Shown here: positions 1 to 13,612 of the stretch, one piece after another
How positions within the stretch are numbered: position 1 is the stretch's first letter
How the letters are laid out: each line of letters opens with the position of its first letter
Assembly: GCF_037392515.1 (NCBI RefSeq)
Contig: NC_090292.1
Span: 46,861,747-46,925,746 of the forward strand
Direction: 5' to 3'
From: Haliotis asinina
Taxonomy: Eukaryota; Mollusca; Gastropoda; Lepetellida; Haliotidae
Length of the DNA stretch: 64,000 nt
Position numbers and translations under genes: made by a program
The notes under the pieces: generated by a model
Told to the model about the DNA's origin: nothing
The model's database searches: none
Seen by the model: only the letters and a program-made list of their open reading frames with translations

Positions 1-820
1 AGGCATTTAGAGTGAGTGGATGTGGTTTTATTCTGTTGTGGGTGGCTTGGAGTGAGTGGGCGAGTGGCTTGAGTGAGTGGCACTGAAACATCTTGAAACA
101 TAATCCAGGTTTGTCTTTCATTAGCAGAAACACAATCCATTCAATTCTAGGGGAGAGTTTCTACAGTTTCTGAAACGATGAAGTCTGTCATATACATACT
201 GAAACACATAAGGTGAACTCTGTCTAATTTGTACCGACTTGGGACCTACTAAAAAGTCTGAATTAGACAGCAGTTCAAGTGACAAAGAAATTTCTTATTT
301 CGATGCCTGAAGTCTTGGACTGTCAGTTCAGTCCAGTTTATACAGCAAGGAAGAGTGGGAGTTGGACAGAGTGCACTGTATAACTAGTGCATCCCCAAGC
401 AAGTCTAGAATGTGTGACAAGTCTAGTTGAACAATTTCTTAACATGGGTCTCCTGCCTTCTTACTGCATTTTATTTAATATATAAACTTTTGTCTGTAAA
501 ATAAGTTCATTTCCGGAACAAGCTGCTAGTCTATGAGCTAGTCTGGTCATATACATATATATATATTTGCATAGGCAGTATATATGTTGCATTTTGTGTA
601 TGATAAACTGAGCCTTGGTTGCCTGGTGCATCGGAGCTGCCCACCCCTATCTGTCTCCGAGTGACTCATCTCTCTTGAAGGTATCCCAGCAGGCCAACTG
701 AGGCAGTATCAAGAAACACACAGAGCTTCGTAACCAGCACTTCACAACATTTAAACCACACAGCACATGTGTTGATGGAGACCAACTAGCTAGTACATTT
801 CACAAAATCATCAGGTTCAG
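1..820. other. No gene seen
   Basis: Non-coding AT-rich DNA that begins with a short GAGTGAGTGG-type repeat (1-90). Nothing else is supported. Confidence 0.5.
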
Positions 821-824
821 GTGA

Positions 825-1018
825 TGGGGGGGGGAAGAGGAGAGAGGAGGAGGAGGAGCAGGGGGAGCAGGGGGAGGAAAGGTGAGGAGAGGGGGAGAAA
901 AGGGGGGGGGGAGGGGGACGAAAGGGGGAAGTGGGGTAGGAGAGGGGGAGGAGAGGCAGGGAGGTGATGGGGGAGGAGAGAGGGGGAGGAAACGGGAGGA
1001 TAGAGGAAGGGGGGAAAC
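825..1018. repeat. Purine (G/A) tract
   Basis: About 190 bases made almost only of G and A on the plus strand (GGGGAGGGGGAC type). The two minus-strand Pro/Ser-rich open frames over it are composition effects. Confidence 0.85.
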
Positions 1019-1306
1019 AAATCGTTTTTTCTTCACACAGAATATTTCCATTTAAATTACATTAGATCTCTTCAATGTCAGTTCAGGAACTTTCTGATGC
1101 TTTAAAAATTGCATTAGGTTCACATGATGGGTTGTGGGGTGTAGCAATCTTCATTACTTCATCCACAAGTTTGTCTGTTATCTATTGACTACAATGATAT
1201 AGCGGAACTGATGCTTGATCTGAAAATGATATATGAAGCCACATATTCATTTACCAATGACCACTCACATCTGGTACACTGAAATACCACAACGATAAAA
1301 GCTTAC

Positions 1307-1519
1307 CACAAAAGTCCTTCCTTCCTGTCCAAATTAAAGCAATTACTCGACAGTTTCCGAAAGGTCAAGATTGATGATATAATAGAGCCATGAGTTTCCG
1401 TTTCTGTGAATGATATCAGAAATATCACAATATTCTGACCTTTAGGCCCATCTCTGAGTGCAACAGGATCTCCAGCTTGAGATAACCACCCCATAGGGTC
1501 ACATACGGTCACATAGTAA
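1307..1519 (-). CDS. Possible downstream exon on the minus strand
   Basis: Open over 213 bases from AACCAG (weak polypyrimidine) to a good donor TGTG|GTAAGC. It reads YYVTVCDPMGWLSQAGDPVA, then LRDGPKGQNIVIFLISFTE and on to LDRKEGLLW. The composition is protein-like, with no family recognised. Its entry phase fits the 4,635 candidate. Such fits occur by chance one time in three. Confidence 0.2.
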
Positions 1520-1576
1520 CTGGTTATCTACCTAATTAGTCCCTGTGTCATTAACTGAGGGTAATTATGATGTAAT

Positions 1577-1773
1577 GTAGGTTCATGCCAGCTGTGAATG
1601 TCAACACTGATCAGATCTACAGGTTAGATTTCCACGTGCACACCAGTGTTCCGCAAAGACTTGATAATTAACTTGTAGGTTCATGCCAGCTGTGAATGTC
1701 AACACTGATCAGATCTAATGGTTAGATTTCCATGTGCACACCAGTGTTCCGCAAAGACTTGATAATTAACTTG
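1577..1773. repeat. 98-bp tandem duplication
   Basis: Two adjacent copies of a 98-bp segment starting GTAGGTTCATGCCAGCTG (1,577 and 1,675) differ at only a few bases. Confidence 0.9.
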
Positions 1774-1974
1774 ATAAGCATACTTATAATTATCAATGTT
1801 ATCTATGTTTATGGAAAAAAACTGAAATTCAGCCCTATAACATCTTCATCCGTCCACTCTGAATAATTTTGCCTACTGGACACATATTTGTGTTGTTCAA
1901 AAAGTGAGTGAGTCAGTGAGTGAGTGAGCCGGGTGTTCTGCATGACACGTGAACGCTGCAACCACTTAGTTCCT

Positions 1975-2405
1975 ACACCCCAACCCTGTATAACACTTCC
2001 CAGAACTGGTACAACACTGCTCCAACTCTGTATAACACTGCCCCAACTCTGTATGACACTGCCCGGACAATGTATGGTGCTGCCCCAACTCGTGTAACAC
2101 CCAGACCCTGTACAACACTGCCCTGAAACCTGTACAACACCTCCCAGAGCCTGTATAACAAAGCCCCAACCGAGTATAACACTGGCCCAACCCTGTACAA
2201 TACTGCCCCAAACCTGTACAATACACACCCTGACCCAGAATAACAGTGCCCCAACCCCGTAAAACACTACCTGGAATCGGTACAAACCCCGTATAACACT
2301 GCCCCAACCCCGTATAACACTGCCCCAACCCCGTAAAACACTGCCCCAACCCCGTATAACACTGCCCCAACTCCGTAAAACACTACCTGGAATCGGTACA
2401 ACAAT
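1975..2405. repeat. Degenerate 20-bp minisatellite
   Basis: Roughly 20 imperfect copies of CCCCAACCCTGTATAACACTG. Open frames on the minus strand with repeated LGQCYTG or YRVGAVL motifs are products of this repeat. Confidence 0.85.
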
Positions 2406-3934
2406 GCCTAACCACCTGGAACAATCCCATTATCCCATTTATCAAACTCAACAGTGTTATCATTACCGCCTCATGTAAGGAAATTCGATACTTGTGGCCA
2501 TTATAACAAATAGAACAAAAATGAAATATACGTTTGAAATCTTCAAGGTCTCTAATGGTAATATCCTAGAACTAATTAATAAACAATCTGTTTCACTTAT
2601 TGAATTTCCTGAAGCGCAATGATAATACCTTTAAATTTTCCTTAAGTTCCATGTCACAAAAGAGATAACATTTCTGATGTATTTTCAAGCTAATGAGGTC
2701 TGATTGTCCTGATTAGGGGATCAGTGCATGCCTGATGTCATCAGCCAACCATCTGGTAGCTGGATTATCACCTTCAGACTGTTCAGATAGGGTTACAAGG
2801 AAACCACTAGCAGGCAAATGTTATGTTATACAAATATACAGTATTGAATACTAATATGTTCCTTGAATACTGAATGTTTAATATCCATATATTAAATAAC
2901 AAATATAATTGTTTAAGTTGAATTATTTAAAACTACATAAAACTCATTTAATATTATAAATATTTTATTTATTTTAAGTAGTCAAAATTGTTTCGAAGGC
3001 AGCCCATAGGTCACATGTCTGAAGTCAATCATCAGTTAAATCTCAACATGCTAATGATATGCAAGGTAACCATAGTACTGAAAAGCAAGTTTTAAAATGT
3101 ATTTTAACAAAATGACAAAAAATACTTTGTAACTGAAATATTCTAAAAAATCTGCATTATACTTCTGCAAAATATAGAAAGAGGTACCATGGAAACTCAG
3201 GTTTTCTGATTAAAAAAAGTTTTAAAAAAGCCTATAAAACATAAGAATAAATTCTTGGGGAAATTCTGTTTTTCTCAAAATACATAAAATATATATCTAC
3301 TAGATGCAACAGACAATAAAATTAATGGGATAACATTATATTCCTACAAAATACAAAATAAACAATAAGGAAAGTTGTTTCGTTTTAAAAATATAAAATA
3401 TATGTCTACAAAACATAACAATAAAATTTAAAGGGTTGGGTAACTTCCTAAAGCAGCATTAAATGCATGCAATGCGCAGCTGTGTTTAATCTCAGGCTCA
3501 TCAATGCAAGGTGTGCACCAGATTGTCCAGTCATCAATCACTCCTGTCACTGGAAGACAATTATTGTCACTGTCAATAATTTATGGCTGCTTAGGAAGAG
3601 TGTCAGCTCTCTAATAATATTTAAGGTGAGGATTACTGGGCAGTGCTAATTAGATCAAGACATATCAATATTTAATCATACCGGCTCACTTCCATCCTTA
3701 CTGGACTGAACTGCAGTCATTTACTCATGATGTGGATCACTGGATCATCTGGTCCAGACTCAGTTTAATATAGAACTATAGTCATACATACTGCTGATTT
3801 TCCTGAATACCATAAAGAGAGTGATTTACCCTTTCTGTCTGAGAGTTGTTGGCATAAAGAGTGACCAGGAAACTCAACATAGAACATTCAACATTCAGCA
3901 TTATGCAAGCTATATTGCCCTCATCTGTAAATAA

Positions 3935-4110
3935 TTGTCAATCCGAACCAGACAATCCAGTGATCAACAGCATGAGCATCAATCTACGTAGTTGCGACAT
4001 GATGACATGTGTGAACTATGTCAGAAACTGGCCATCCAATACTGTTAGTTGCCTCTTATGACAAGCATGGGTTAATGAAGACCAGTTCTAACCTGGATCT
4101 TTAAAAAGTC
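3935..4110 (+). mobile_element. SINE family 1, partial
   Basis: ACCAGACAATCCAGTGATCA through GCATGGGTTAATGAAG and TTCTAACCTGGATCTT match the 3' two thirds of the family 1 consensus seen at 23,857. It is old, with many substitutions. Confidence 0.8.
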
Positions 4111-4634
4111 GCCTTGGTGAACCACGAGGAAATGACAGTGCTCATGACATCAAACCTCTAGTCTGACAACCATGAACTTGTGTGTACACATTTAGTTCAG
4201 TGTAATAAAAGGCGTTATCAGGTGTAACATTTCTGATACTGACTATACAGAGATATATATAGATACATAGTATGTAAACCTACACTGAAACTGTTGAAGA
4301 CCATATAACATAGGGAGCTGACCTACATGTACCCAGAAATACTGGGCCATCTTTGTCTGGTATGTCAACAGTGGGTGGGTGGGTGAGTGAGTGAACAAGT
4401 GTCTGGGTGGAGGGAACCAGCACAATATGATGAGACCAAGGTCACACATGTATGGTAGGTGTGTTTACAGGATGCATGTGCAGGTGCAGACAAGAATACC
4501 GACAACTCCGGAGACCGACACACATGATCAGTCATGCATGATGATCTGAAATTTATAAAGATATAAATACTGCTTTGAGAGGAATTAAAAATGTTTTTGA
4601 CTGCTCATGAAAAAATGAGAAGAAACACTCTTAC

Positions 4635-4759
4635 CTAAGATTTAATGCAAAAACATTCACTTGACATGATGGATTGTACCAAAAGTTTAAAAAAATTACA
4701 GATGAAATAATGTACAATAATGTACAATAACGTACAATTATGTACAATAATGAAGAACA
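4635..4759 (-). CDS. Weak candidate exon on the minus strand
   Basis: A good acceptor (GATGTCTTTTTTCAG) and donor (TTAG|GTAAGA) bound an open 125-bp stretch, phase 0 to 2, compatible with both the 16,374 and 1,307 exons. The content is AT-rich and overlaps a run of GTACAATAAT repeats, so the open frame may be chance. Confidence 0.12.
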
Positions 4760-6334
4760 CTGAAAAAAGACATCCAAGATCCAGCAGAACAGCAGAAAGG
4801 AACCAAAGGAAAGCTCTGGCTGTAGGGAAATAATGTGGTTCAGGGTATGGGACTCAGATTTATTCAAGGTATAGCTGATATTTTGTACAGGAAGCTGAAC
4901 AAAACAGCACGACACTGACTACAGCATGTGGTTAGAAGCTTGTATTTACTGTTATCCATTGTGGAGTGTATGAATGGGCTGATGTATTTACCCAGCCGAA
5001 CCATCCACTCTCCCTTTCATTCAGACCCACCTGCAAGTGAAGCACACACTCTTTCACTGCCGGATATGGGATACAATGTAAATTGTTCAATTTCTGCCTA
5101 TCAGTGTTAACTCGACAAGGAAACTTCTCCCTAAATGAAATGTTTCGGCCAGTTTTTGTCTCTCAACAAGCACCCTTCAAACTTTTCAATTGAGGAAACT
5201 CATTTTTTGTTCGGCCTACACCGCTTTACATGACAATCTTACAATTGACATTTTTACCCGCAGGATGCTTAGAGCATAAAAAAATATCCCTCAAGTTTTG
5301 GTTTTATACAGCCTCACAAATGCTTATAGTGAGGACAGCCCAGCTGGTCTTGGACTAAAGCTTAGTTGCACTATATAGTCTACTCAGACTTGAAATATTT
5401 GTAAAACAGTTTGGGCAGACAAATCACAACAGACCAATCTCTTCACAGCTCTTACAAATGTCATTCTTCCTTCCATTTATATTCCTTCCTTTGATGTTTA
5501 ATTGTATCCTTGAAGAAAGACATCCAGTATTACCTACTGTGACAGGGACTGACCTAAGGCAATATAAGTTCCCAATGAAAGGCTGTCATGCTGTGCAAGG
5601 TGGCGAAATAGATGCTACACCCAACAAGAGAACTACACAGGTGGACCAAATACTTAAGAATACCAAACAAGGGCGTCATGGTCGGATTGTCAGCACTTAG
5701 TGGGGTTGTGTCAGTATGTCAGTGGTGGTGGATTGACACAACTCTTCTTATAATTTATAATTTCACATAGTTAACTTAATTTGAAAAAAGTAGGGGATAT
5801 CGGATTTACAAGATTGATAAAATGATAATGGGAAACATTTTTATCAATTAGCCTGGGTTCTATTAAATCTAATTCACTATCCGGGTGACACAAACTTAAA
5901 AAAGAAAATAAGATACTTTATGGGTAAGAACTTCTTTATTATATTTGATATGATGTTTCAGCATAGATTCTGTACGTCATTGTCAAGCAAGAGTGAAGAA
6001 CTACAGCAAAGGACAGCCTTACATTATTCAAGGAAATAAAGAACTGAATTGGCATTGAATATATTGATCAAAAAGGACTTAGTAAAAACATGTAGGTATG
6101 AATCAACAACAACAAACAGTGGTAATAATGCCGTGACAATAGGACTAAGCCTATTGTCCACGAGGCAGAACATTACGTACATGACAGGCTTCTGAGGAAA
6201 TATTTTTGTCAGTGTTTGTTTGAAGTTTAAGGTCATCTGTAGGCATGTCAAAGCAGCCTGTCAGCTATCAGAAACAAAATCATATTAGTTTAAAAGGGCT
6301 TGAGGGTTTTAACTTCATTTACAAAAGTGAACCA

Positions 6335-6445
6335 GTTTGGGTGTACCCTGCTTTTAACAAAATTCCAGCGATATCACAAGGAACATCAGACTTCACACAC
6401 TGTACCCATGTGGGGAACTGAAACCTGGTCAATCCTGTGACAAGC
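6335..6445 (-). mobile_element. tRNA-derived SINE family 2, old partial
   Basis: ATTCCAGCGATATCAC through ACTGTACCCATGTGGGGA is the reverse complement of the family 2 body. The B box is eroded. Confidence 0.6.
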
Positions 6446-6798
6446 TGACAACAACTGGGATCCTCTTATCAATGAACAAGGTGTCATTGTAACACAGCTC
6501 TGTTGAAATCTGTGTTCACACACAAGGCCTGTGTTGAATAGAGAGTGTGTATGGTGCCAGATTGAACACTCTACACTCTCCATGGCAGACAGAGAACAAA
6601 CACATTAAGATCAGCAAACAAATATTTGTGAATGCAGAGGCCAGCCTGATATCAGCTTGCTGACATTTATAGTTCCAAGTCTAATGGTGATGATTCTTAT
6701 ATATCAAGTTTGCTTTTCTCACACACTGTTTGACTTGTGCTGAACAGAGGTCAGTTGTCTGTATCATGGCCAAAGTTCTAACACTGACATCACTTGAC

Positions 6799-6870
6799 GG
6801 ACATGGTTTGCGAATGCTAACTGGACATGGTTTGCGAATGCTAACTGGACATGGTTTGCGAATGCTAACT
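6799..6870. repeat. 24-bp unit repeated three times
   Basis: GGACATGGTTTGCGAATGCT AACT occurs three times in a row without mismatch. Confidence 0.95.
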
Positions 6871-7327
6871 GTGTAACACAGACCAGTAGTACTGATCTAT
6901 CTTACCTTCCCTGAACCACATTATTTTCCCTACTCAGTGTTCGTGGTAGGTTTTGTATGAGTGCATGCATAAATAAAGTCATAAATAACTAGTCCAAATG
7001 TTTTGCACATGAAATTTTCATTACAATCCTGATCATTTCAAACATTATTGCTTTTCTATGTGTTACTCTTTAAACATACTTTTTAAAATCAAGATCAAAA
7101 TCTATGCATCCAAACCACACACACAAAATATTTGTTTGCTTGTTTTTATTATTTTTTTGCAAGAAAAATGCAGGTTTCTGGGTTAATGCAAACACTGCTA
7201 CTGTTTAGCCCTCCCTGCAACCACAAACCCTGAAAACAGCAAGTTTAGAAATACGTGGTCTCCCAGCTCCCAGGCACTCCTTTTCAAATTACCTGGGTTT
7301 ATTTCACACTATCAATCATGCATAAAT

Positions 7328-7448
7328 GCATTTGGTTTTAGCAATATTCCAGCATTATTACAGAATTATGTTTCCCATATTGTACCCATCTGGGAATCAA
7401 CCCATGTGTTTGGTGCGAGAAGTGAACACTTTAACCACTGGACTACCC
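7328..7448 (-). mobile_element. tRNA-derived SINE family 2, old copy
   Basis: Reverse-strand copy: TTAGCAATATTCCAGCAT, then TTGTACCCATCTGGGAATC, then CTTTAACCACTGGACTACCC (A-box side). Confidence 0.7.
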
Positions 7449-10400
7449 ACTATCCCTCAAAATTACGTACTCTTGTCTTGAGCTATTGTCTATCAGCTCT
7501 ACAGCTCTTCATCAGCCTATACCTGTCTCTTCACAGGTGTGCATCATCTGTATTTAACAGGTGTATCAATGCAGACTTGACTTCGCTTGTCACTGATGCT
7601 GAAATAATGGTGATGTGGAGCAAGGCCAAACTCAGCTGTGTCCTTGAAGTAATGATATCTTGTCATGACAAGAAAGTCATTCCATCCCACAAGGAACCAG
7701 TTAGATGATGGGTCCAATCCAACCATCAAAGATAATTGAAGGAATCTTGGTCTCACATGTTGGTGTAGCTATAGGAATTTTTGTGGCATCTGGATATTGT
7801 CAAGGACTCAAACCTAAATGCCTCTGTCAGGAAGAGAGTCTGGGTAATTGTTTCACTAAATCTTACAATTTCATTTCTGAGTCATTCATTGGAATGAAAA
7901 TATCCAATTTTCATTCTTCATTGTCTTAAGATGTATTGTACAACAAAAAACAACACAATATCTCTTCATTTTCAGTATGATACTGAAGAAAATCACATGG
8001 TTGACTTTCAAGCAGTCATAAATGCTATGGATTTTTAAAGAATATTTTGTGTCTGTAGTGATTTATTTCACACCAGGTCTGAAAAAGGTCAATGCATATT
8101 GGCGGGAAAATAATAAAATTATCTTGTCAAACCCCAGTTATTTATTCCTCTTAACTCCATTAAGTAGACCTGTTATTGTCCCTCAGTAAATCCCAGTGTT
8201 CATCTCTTAAACAATCATCACCCTGTCACAAGAATCATAATCTTCACCCAGCAACCATCACCTGTCTGACAGCCAGATTTACCCCACCCAGGTATTCCAT
8301 TGTCCTCCAAGACACAGGATCATTGTCCAAGCCACCTGACCCTTACTTCCCCCTTGACCACTGGCTGAAGCTCATGCATGGCTGGTCAGTGGCTGTATGG
8401 GGTTTTTGTCCCCCAGTGAAAGGTCTGACCCCTAACTGTTTTCAATTCAGGCTCTGGTTTTTCTGCCAGGCATGTAAAGATTTATCCTGGGAGCACCTGT
8501 TGCACTTAATGTGTGGGAAAAAAGAAAGGGGAAACAGAATTTTTCCTTCTAAATGTAAATCACTATTTGGCATATTAAGAATTTGAAAAGGTTCAACTAC
8601 AAAATAAGTTGCAAATTTATTTTTTCCAGATAAACATCCAATTTTTAATTTATATAACCAGATAAGTTGTGAGAAATTAGTCACTATGTTTCAGACTTGC
8701 ACTCCTCTTACATAACCCATTACAGAGAGTACAAGTATTAGTGTTGCCATGTTAACAGCCTTTTCTGTCAGTCAGTCAATCAGAAGGCCACTCAACCATA
8801 ACTTATTGAAAGATTTCCACAAGTAATTCCCAGTTCCCTTAGGCCATGCTTTTCCTTACTGCCTTTAGTCAGAAAGAAGTAACACCAAACTGATAATTAA
8901 ACCAGTTTTCTAGACCTTGGTCTTGTATTATTTCTATAGGGCTTTTAGATATACTGTGGAAATGGCAGTGTCAACACCTGATTCTACTGAGAATGTAGAT
9001 ACTAAAGCAAAACCTGAATCCAAAACATCAAAGTTCACACATACTTCGTGTTGAAATCTGAAAACATTTGAGTCAAGTCTCTTAAGTTTACAATACTTGA
9101 CCAAGTCAAGTAAGTGCTTATATTTGCCTATACTTGCATATACTCTTGCAAACCTGGCATACTTTCAGAAAGTGTAGCAAGTGTGTATACTAAGCCAGAT
9201 TTTTCTAGTCTGGGAAGTGTATATCCCCTGCCAAATATATCAGTGTATAAAATTTTAGCAAGTCTTGCAAGTGTGTATACTTGACTAAAATGTAAGTGAG
9301 ATAAGGATATATGTATACTTCACCAAATCTACTAAGTTTGGGGTAAAATGGGCACATCTACATCATTTGGGCAAGCAGATCAAGTCTAGGAAGTGCACAT
9401 CTTTTAAGTCTTGCAAGTCTGTATACATTTGCAAATCTACAACATTTAGCTCAGTCCAGCAAGTCATTACACTACTGGGCTCAATTGTTTTTGGCCCAGA
9501 CTGTAGTCTCATTCATGTTCGTACCATGTAACGGGAGCCTCTTCACGTACATTCATCGTTTTGTTACAAAAATAAACTCCTTTGACTAAGATCTAGGTTT
9601 CTCCCAGAATAACGTGCTTAAACAGTTGCACTGATGATGTATATATGTACAAGAGGAGTCAAGTATCCGTGAATTTGAGGATGAATTGGAGGATGTTGTA
9701 TTCATATTCAATCTTTTTGGGCTGTTGGTCGTTCTTTTTGGTCCAATGCTTGTTAAAAACAATATTATTGTGTCTTGCGAGTCATCCTGTAATCATTATT
9801 TGAGAACTGTTAAAATGACTTTTTCAACAGTAGCACCTACTTCACACACAATGCTTTCACAGGGGGAGGGATTTTCAGCACAACCCAGAACTTGTAACCA
9901 TGGCAACAGGAGCATCACCAAAATGAAGTTCATTACGATTGGTCTCACTGTTTTGCTTTTTCTTTTTGAACACTGCACTCGGCAATACAGCAACTGAAAT
10001 ATAGCTGAAAATATCACCCCTCTTGAAAAAATGACTTCTGAACTTCTGTGAAACATGAATCTTCTTTAAACTGGCCTTAACTGAAACACATCTCTTCTTT
10101 CCACTGTATCCTGTATCCTGTATCCTGGGGAGGAATTCATACATACTTATGCTCATAGACCAATCTGGTTCCTTTCATTGGAAATTAAATGTTTAAATTT
10201 ATCAAGGCACTCTCAGAAATCAACATTTAGTTATCTCTGAAGATCATGTTTTTATTTTCAATTTCCATAATTACAACACCAAGCATTTCCCAAATATAGG
10301 AATAAAACTGAAGTTATTGGAGTCACTGATTTAGAGAACTGTCCATCCATTTCAAGTCAGACATGATGACACTTTTACAAAATGAATGGAGACCTTTTTG

Positions 10401-13400
10401 ACAGAAAATCTCACAGAGGATCTGTTCCATGATCCAAGGAGCTTTACCCAAACACCCTTGCTTGAAACGGATTAAAACACAAGTATCTGCAAGCCAGAAC
10501 GTCTGGGTCCCACGATAAACAACCCACCCTGATGGTGACACTGTGACAAGGCTGATCTACCTGCATTCTTACCTGAATAGAGAAGAGGGCATAGTTGATA
10601 TCCCACCTGATTTATCAGGAGGGATCACACAACACAGGTGTGTGACGGAACATACAGGTAGAGGGTACTGTTACCTGGGATCTGGAGGACTGTTTGACAA
10701 CTCTTAAAAGTACTTGATCTTAAATCTTGTCGCTGATGACTACTTGAGCAAGTTAAAATACCTGATCATACTTCCAAGAATAAGCTTGTGTAGAGTAACT
10801 TGAAATCAAAAGCGCCTATTTGTAGTCTTGTATTAGTGAGTGAGGATTGTTCTACTCCACTTTCAGCAATATTCCAGCAATATCAAGGTTAGAAACACCA
10901 GAAATTGGCTTCTGGAGTATTGAACCTCTCTTTCTCTTTCACTCATGATGTTTATCACTGGACTGTCTGGTCCAGACTCAGGTATTTAAAGAGTGCTGCA
11001 ACAGAGCTTGAATATTGCTGAGAGCAGTGTTTAATAACAGACAAAGATATATGTATCATCTGCTACAAAATGGAGGACTATGAAACATATTCACGCCCCC
11101 CTAACATAACACAATGATAACAAAGTGAAACACTGTTCCACATTTCAATATGTTCAGCCTCAAGTATTTCAGTTTATACCACACTAATCAGTTGAGTATG
11201 GGATGAATGAACTATATTCCCAAGTAGAACAATGAAAAATGAAATGAAAACGGTCTCGGGGCTCCATTCATTCTATTATCTTTTTTACTATGAACCTTTA
11301 TCATTACAATATGTTCATTTCACTATTTTCAGAGACCAGTTGTTAGTCTACCCAGATGGGTGCACTCAGACTGAACTATTTCTGGCATATAACTTCCATG
11401 AATATTGTTAATGTTTGTTTTTACTATCCATCACAGAGCTCAAGCATTGCTGAATACAGGATAGAACTGAACTCACTCACTTATCTTCTTTGTATTGTAC
11501 TAAAGTATGCCCTGTTGCAATACTTCAGGAATACTGCTCTATGAGCCAAACACTATGCTCTGTCACTTGATGAACTACATACACACACCAAACATCCATG
11601 TTGCAATATATCTGCATCTCAATTAATCAAAGCCTTTATATGTGACAATCTAGAAAGCCTAGCACAAACAAATCAGACAAAAACATCACTTCCTTGAGAC
11701 AGAAATATACTGTGAAATATATTTCACAGACTATTTGAGAAATAGTCTAGTAAATAGAAACTCACATGTTAAATTTTAAGAACAAATGTGTTCTTAAAGA
11801 TAACTTATAACTAAGGTACATTAAAATTAAGTTCAATGAAAACTGCATCCTCATGATAATTTAAGCAATAAGTGCTATAGGCTTTCTATTGCTGGTTTCT
11901 TACTTATGTATATAACTAACAAAAAGATATCATCAAAAACTGAAACATACAAAAGAATAAATAATTGAAATAAAAGTCACTGGCTGTAGTGACTCACAGT
12001 TAACAGTTCACATAAAAAAGATGGTATTGTGAAATGTCATTCTTCAAGAATGAATAAAGTTTGAAAATTAATGACTGTAGCCTAAAACAGCTGAGTGCAT
12101 TATCTTGAAGTGGCAAACCTTGACTGTACCATGGCAAATACCTACATCCCACCTGCCAAAACACTACTATCACATGCTGACTAAACACTGACATACTATT
12201 TAGCTACAACAATACCTTGGCTCACAGAACTAATGTGAGTTGTTGTAGAAGCAGTGAAGACATTCACATCCACAATCCAAATCACATGTAATCCAAACTA
12301 TTGTGTACATTCTGGTTAGGTGGTGTCTAAACAAGGTTTTATATTCATGTAAACTATCTTAATGCTTTGACACACTGCCTGCTATGTAATTTACGGAATG
12401 TACAAACACTGTCCAACAGAACAAATATGATGGGTTTTGGTGCTCTTTTGGGTTTAAACTGATAAGATGAAAGTGTAATATTTCTGTCACTCTGTCTCAC
12501 AGTCACGGAACCACATTATTGTCCCTTCTGCCTTAGCCCCTCTGCAATGCTAAAGCCCCAAATGAGGCAAATCTAGACTTCCTCAGGTTCAATCTCTGGT
12601 CTCCCTGAGGCTCCTTTTCAGTTATTATGGGTTAATTTGTTACCATCAAAATTGTATATATTCAGAGACTAAGCATTAGTCTGTATTTCTGTGAAATCTG
12701 AGATTTATTTTGACCTGTTCAGTGGCTAAATGTGTTGTTAAAATTTATTTGCATCAAATTATGGACAAAGTGGAATTATGACAATTTTCCGCCAATATCA
12801 TGGACCCATGCCTTACCAAATCCAATAGAAAATAATTCTTTTACGTTTAGGACCCATTCCTTTGCCCATTTCTATCATAAACAATGATACAGCAATTCTT
12901 TGGTAATGTGCTTGGAGTCATACTCAATAACTTTAACCAATATTCAATGTCACTCACTCACTCCAGTCTCACATGCCAGGGAAATGGGCACCAGATGTGC
13001 ACATAAAGTTCGGCTCAACGATCCAGAAGATATTATGTTTACATTAAACATCAGAAATCCCCACATTTGAAATGTGGCATGAAAGTCTAAAGCTTGCTGG
13101 GTGTAGATTACATGTGGGTATTTCAAGAATCGTCATACCACGAATGATGGAAAGTCTGAGCAGATTTCCCCTTGTTGGAACAGCTTCGTGGGTGGATTAC
13201 GTCAAAATTGAACAATGCAAAAGTAAGTGCCAAATATAACACTACTGTGGTCCAGAAACGTAAACAAAACATCTTGGTTAAACCTAACTCAAATATTATT
13301 ATTGGTGTCGCGGGGATTTTGCCAAGAGACCAAGATTGCAGCGAAGCGGTTACGTCATCCGAGGTTAAAGGTCATACCCAGAAGTTTCTCACGTGCAGCA

Positions 13401-13525
13401 CGCCCTGCTCATAGCCGCGCGACCAGAGTGTGACATTTCACATGAAGTCCGTGCATCTGTTACGGAATAACAGGGCGGCAGGTGGCGAAGTCAAGACAAG
13501 CCTCATCTTCTACAGAAACCTCGCC
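7449..13525. other. Non-coding, intron-like
   Basis: No supported exon. 9,060-9,470 holds degenerate copies of CAAGTCTTGCAAGTGTGTATAC. 10,835-11,000 and 11,440-11,490 hold eroded SINE pieces. 12,500-12,620 resembles 18,736-18,800 and 7,200-7,290 (an old repeat around CACGGAACCACATTATTGTCC). Confidence 0.5.
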
Positions 13526-13612
13526 ATGGCGGGGAATCGAGCACCGGTTGGTGGAGTGAAATTTAATAAAGACGACTTTGACATCTGGAGGTCTGCAGCT
13601 CATGGAATCTGA
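13526..13612 (+). CDS. Short ORF with strong start context
   Basis: CTCGCCATGGCGG is a near-ideal start context. The 28-codon frame reads MAGNRAPVGGVKFNKDDFDI and then WRSAAHGI. The FNKDDFDI part recalls the N-terminus of STK32-type kinases (NFDHFEILRAIGKG), and a weak donor (TGGAG|GTCTGC) would fit that, but no kinase exon is seen downstream. It stays an unexplained ORF. Confidence 0.15.
   Translation: MAGNRAPVGGVKFNKDDFDIWRSAAHGI

Larger units (their letters stand above)
2406..6330. other. Non-coding, with AT-rich core
   Basis: 2,820-3,460 is very AT-rich with partly self-similar segments (AAAATATAAAATATAT). 4,670-4,752 has a short run of GTACAATAAT. A SINE piece sits at 3,935. Apart from the weak minus-strand exon at 4,635 no gene is visible. 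Confidence 0.5.

Noticed and set aside
10323-10541. 72-codon minus-strand frame with donor-like sites nearby
   Set aside because: Flanking candidate exons carry stops in all frames; no conserved motif.
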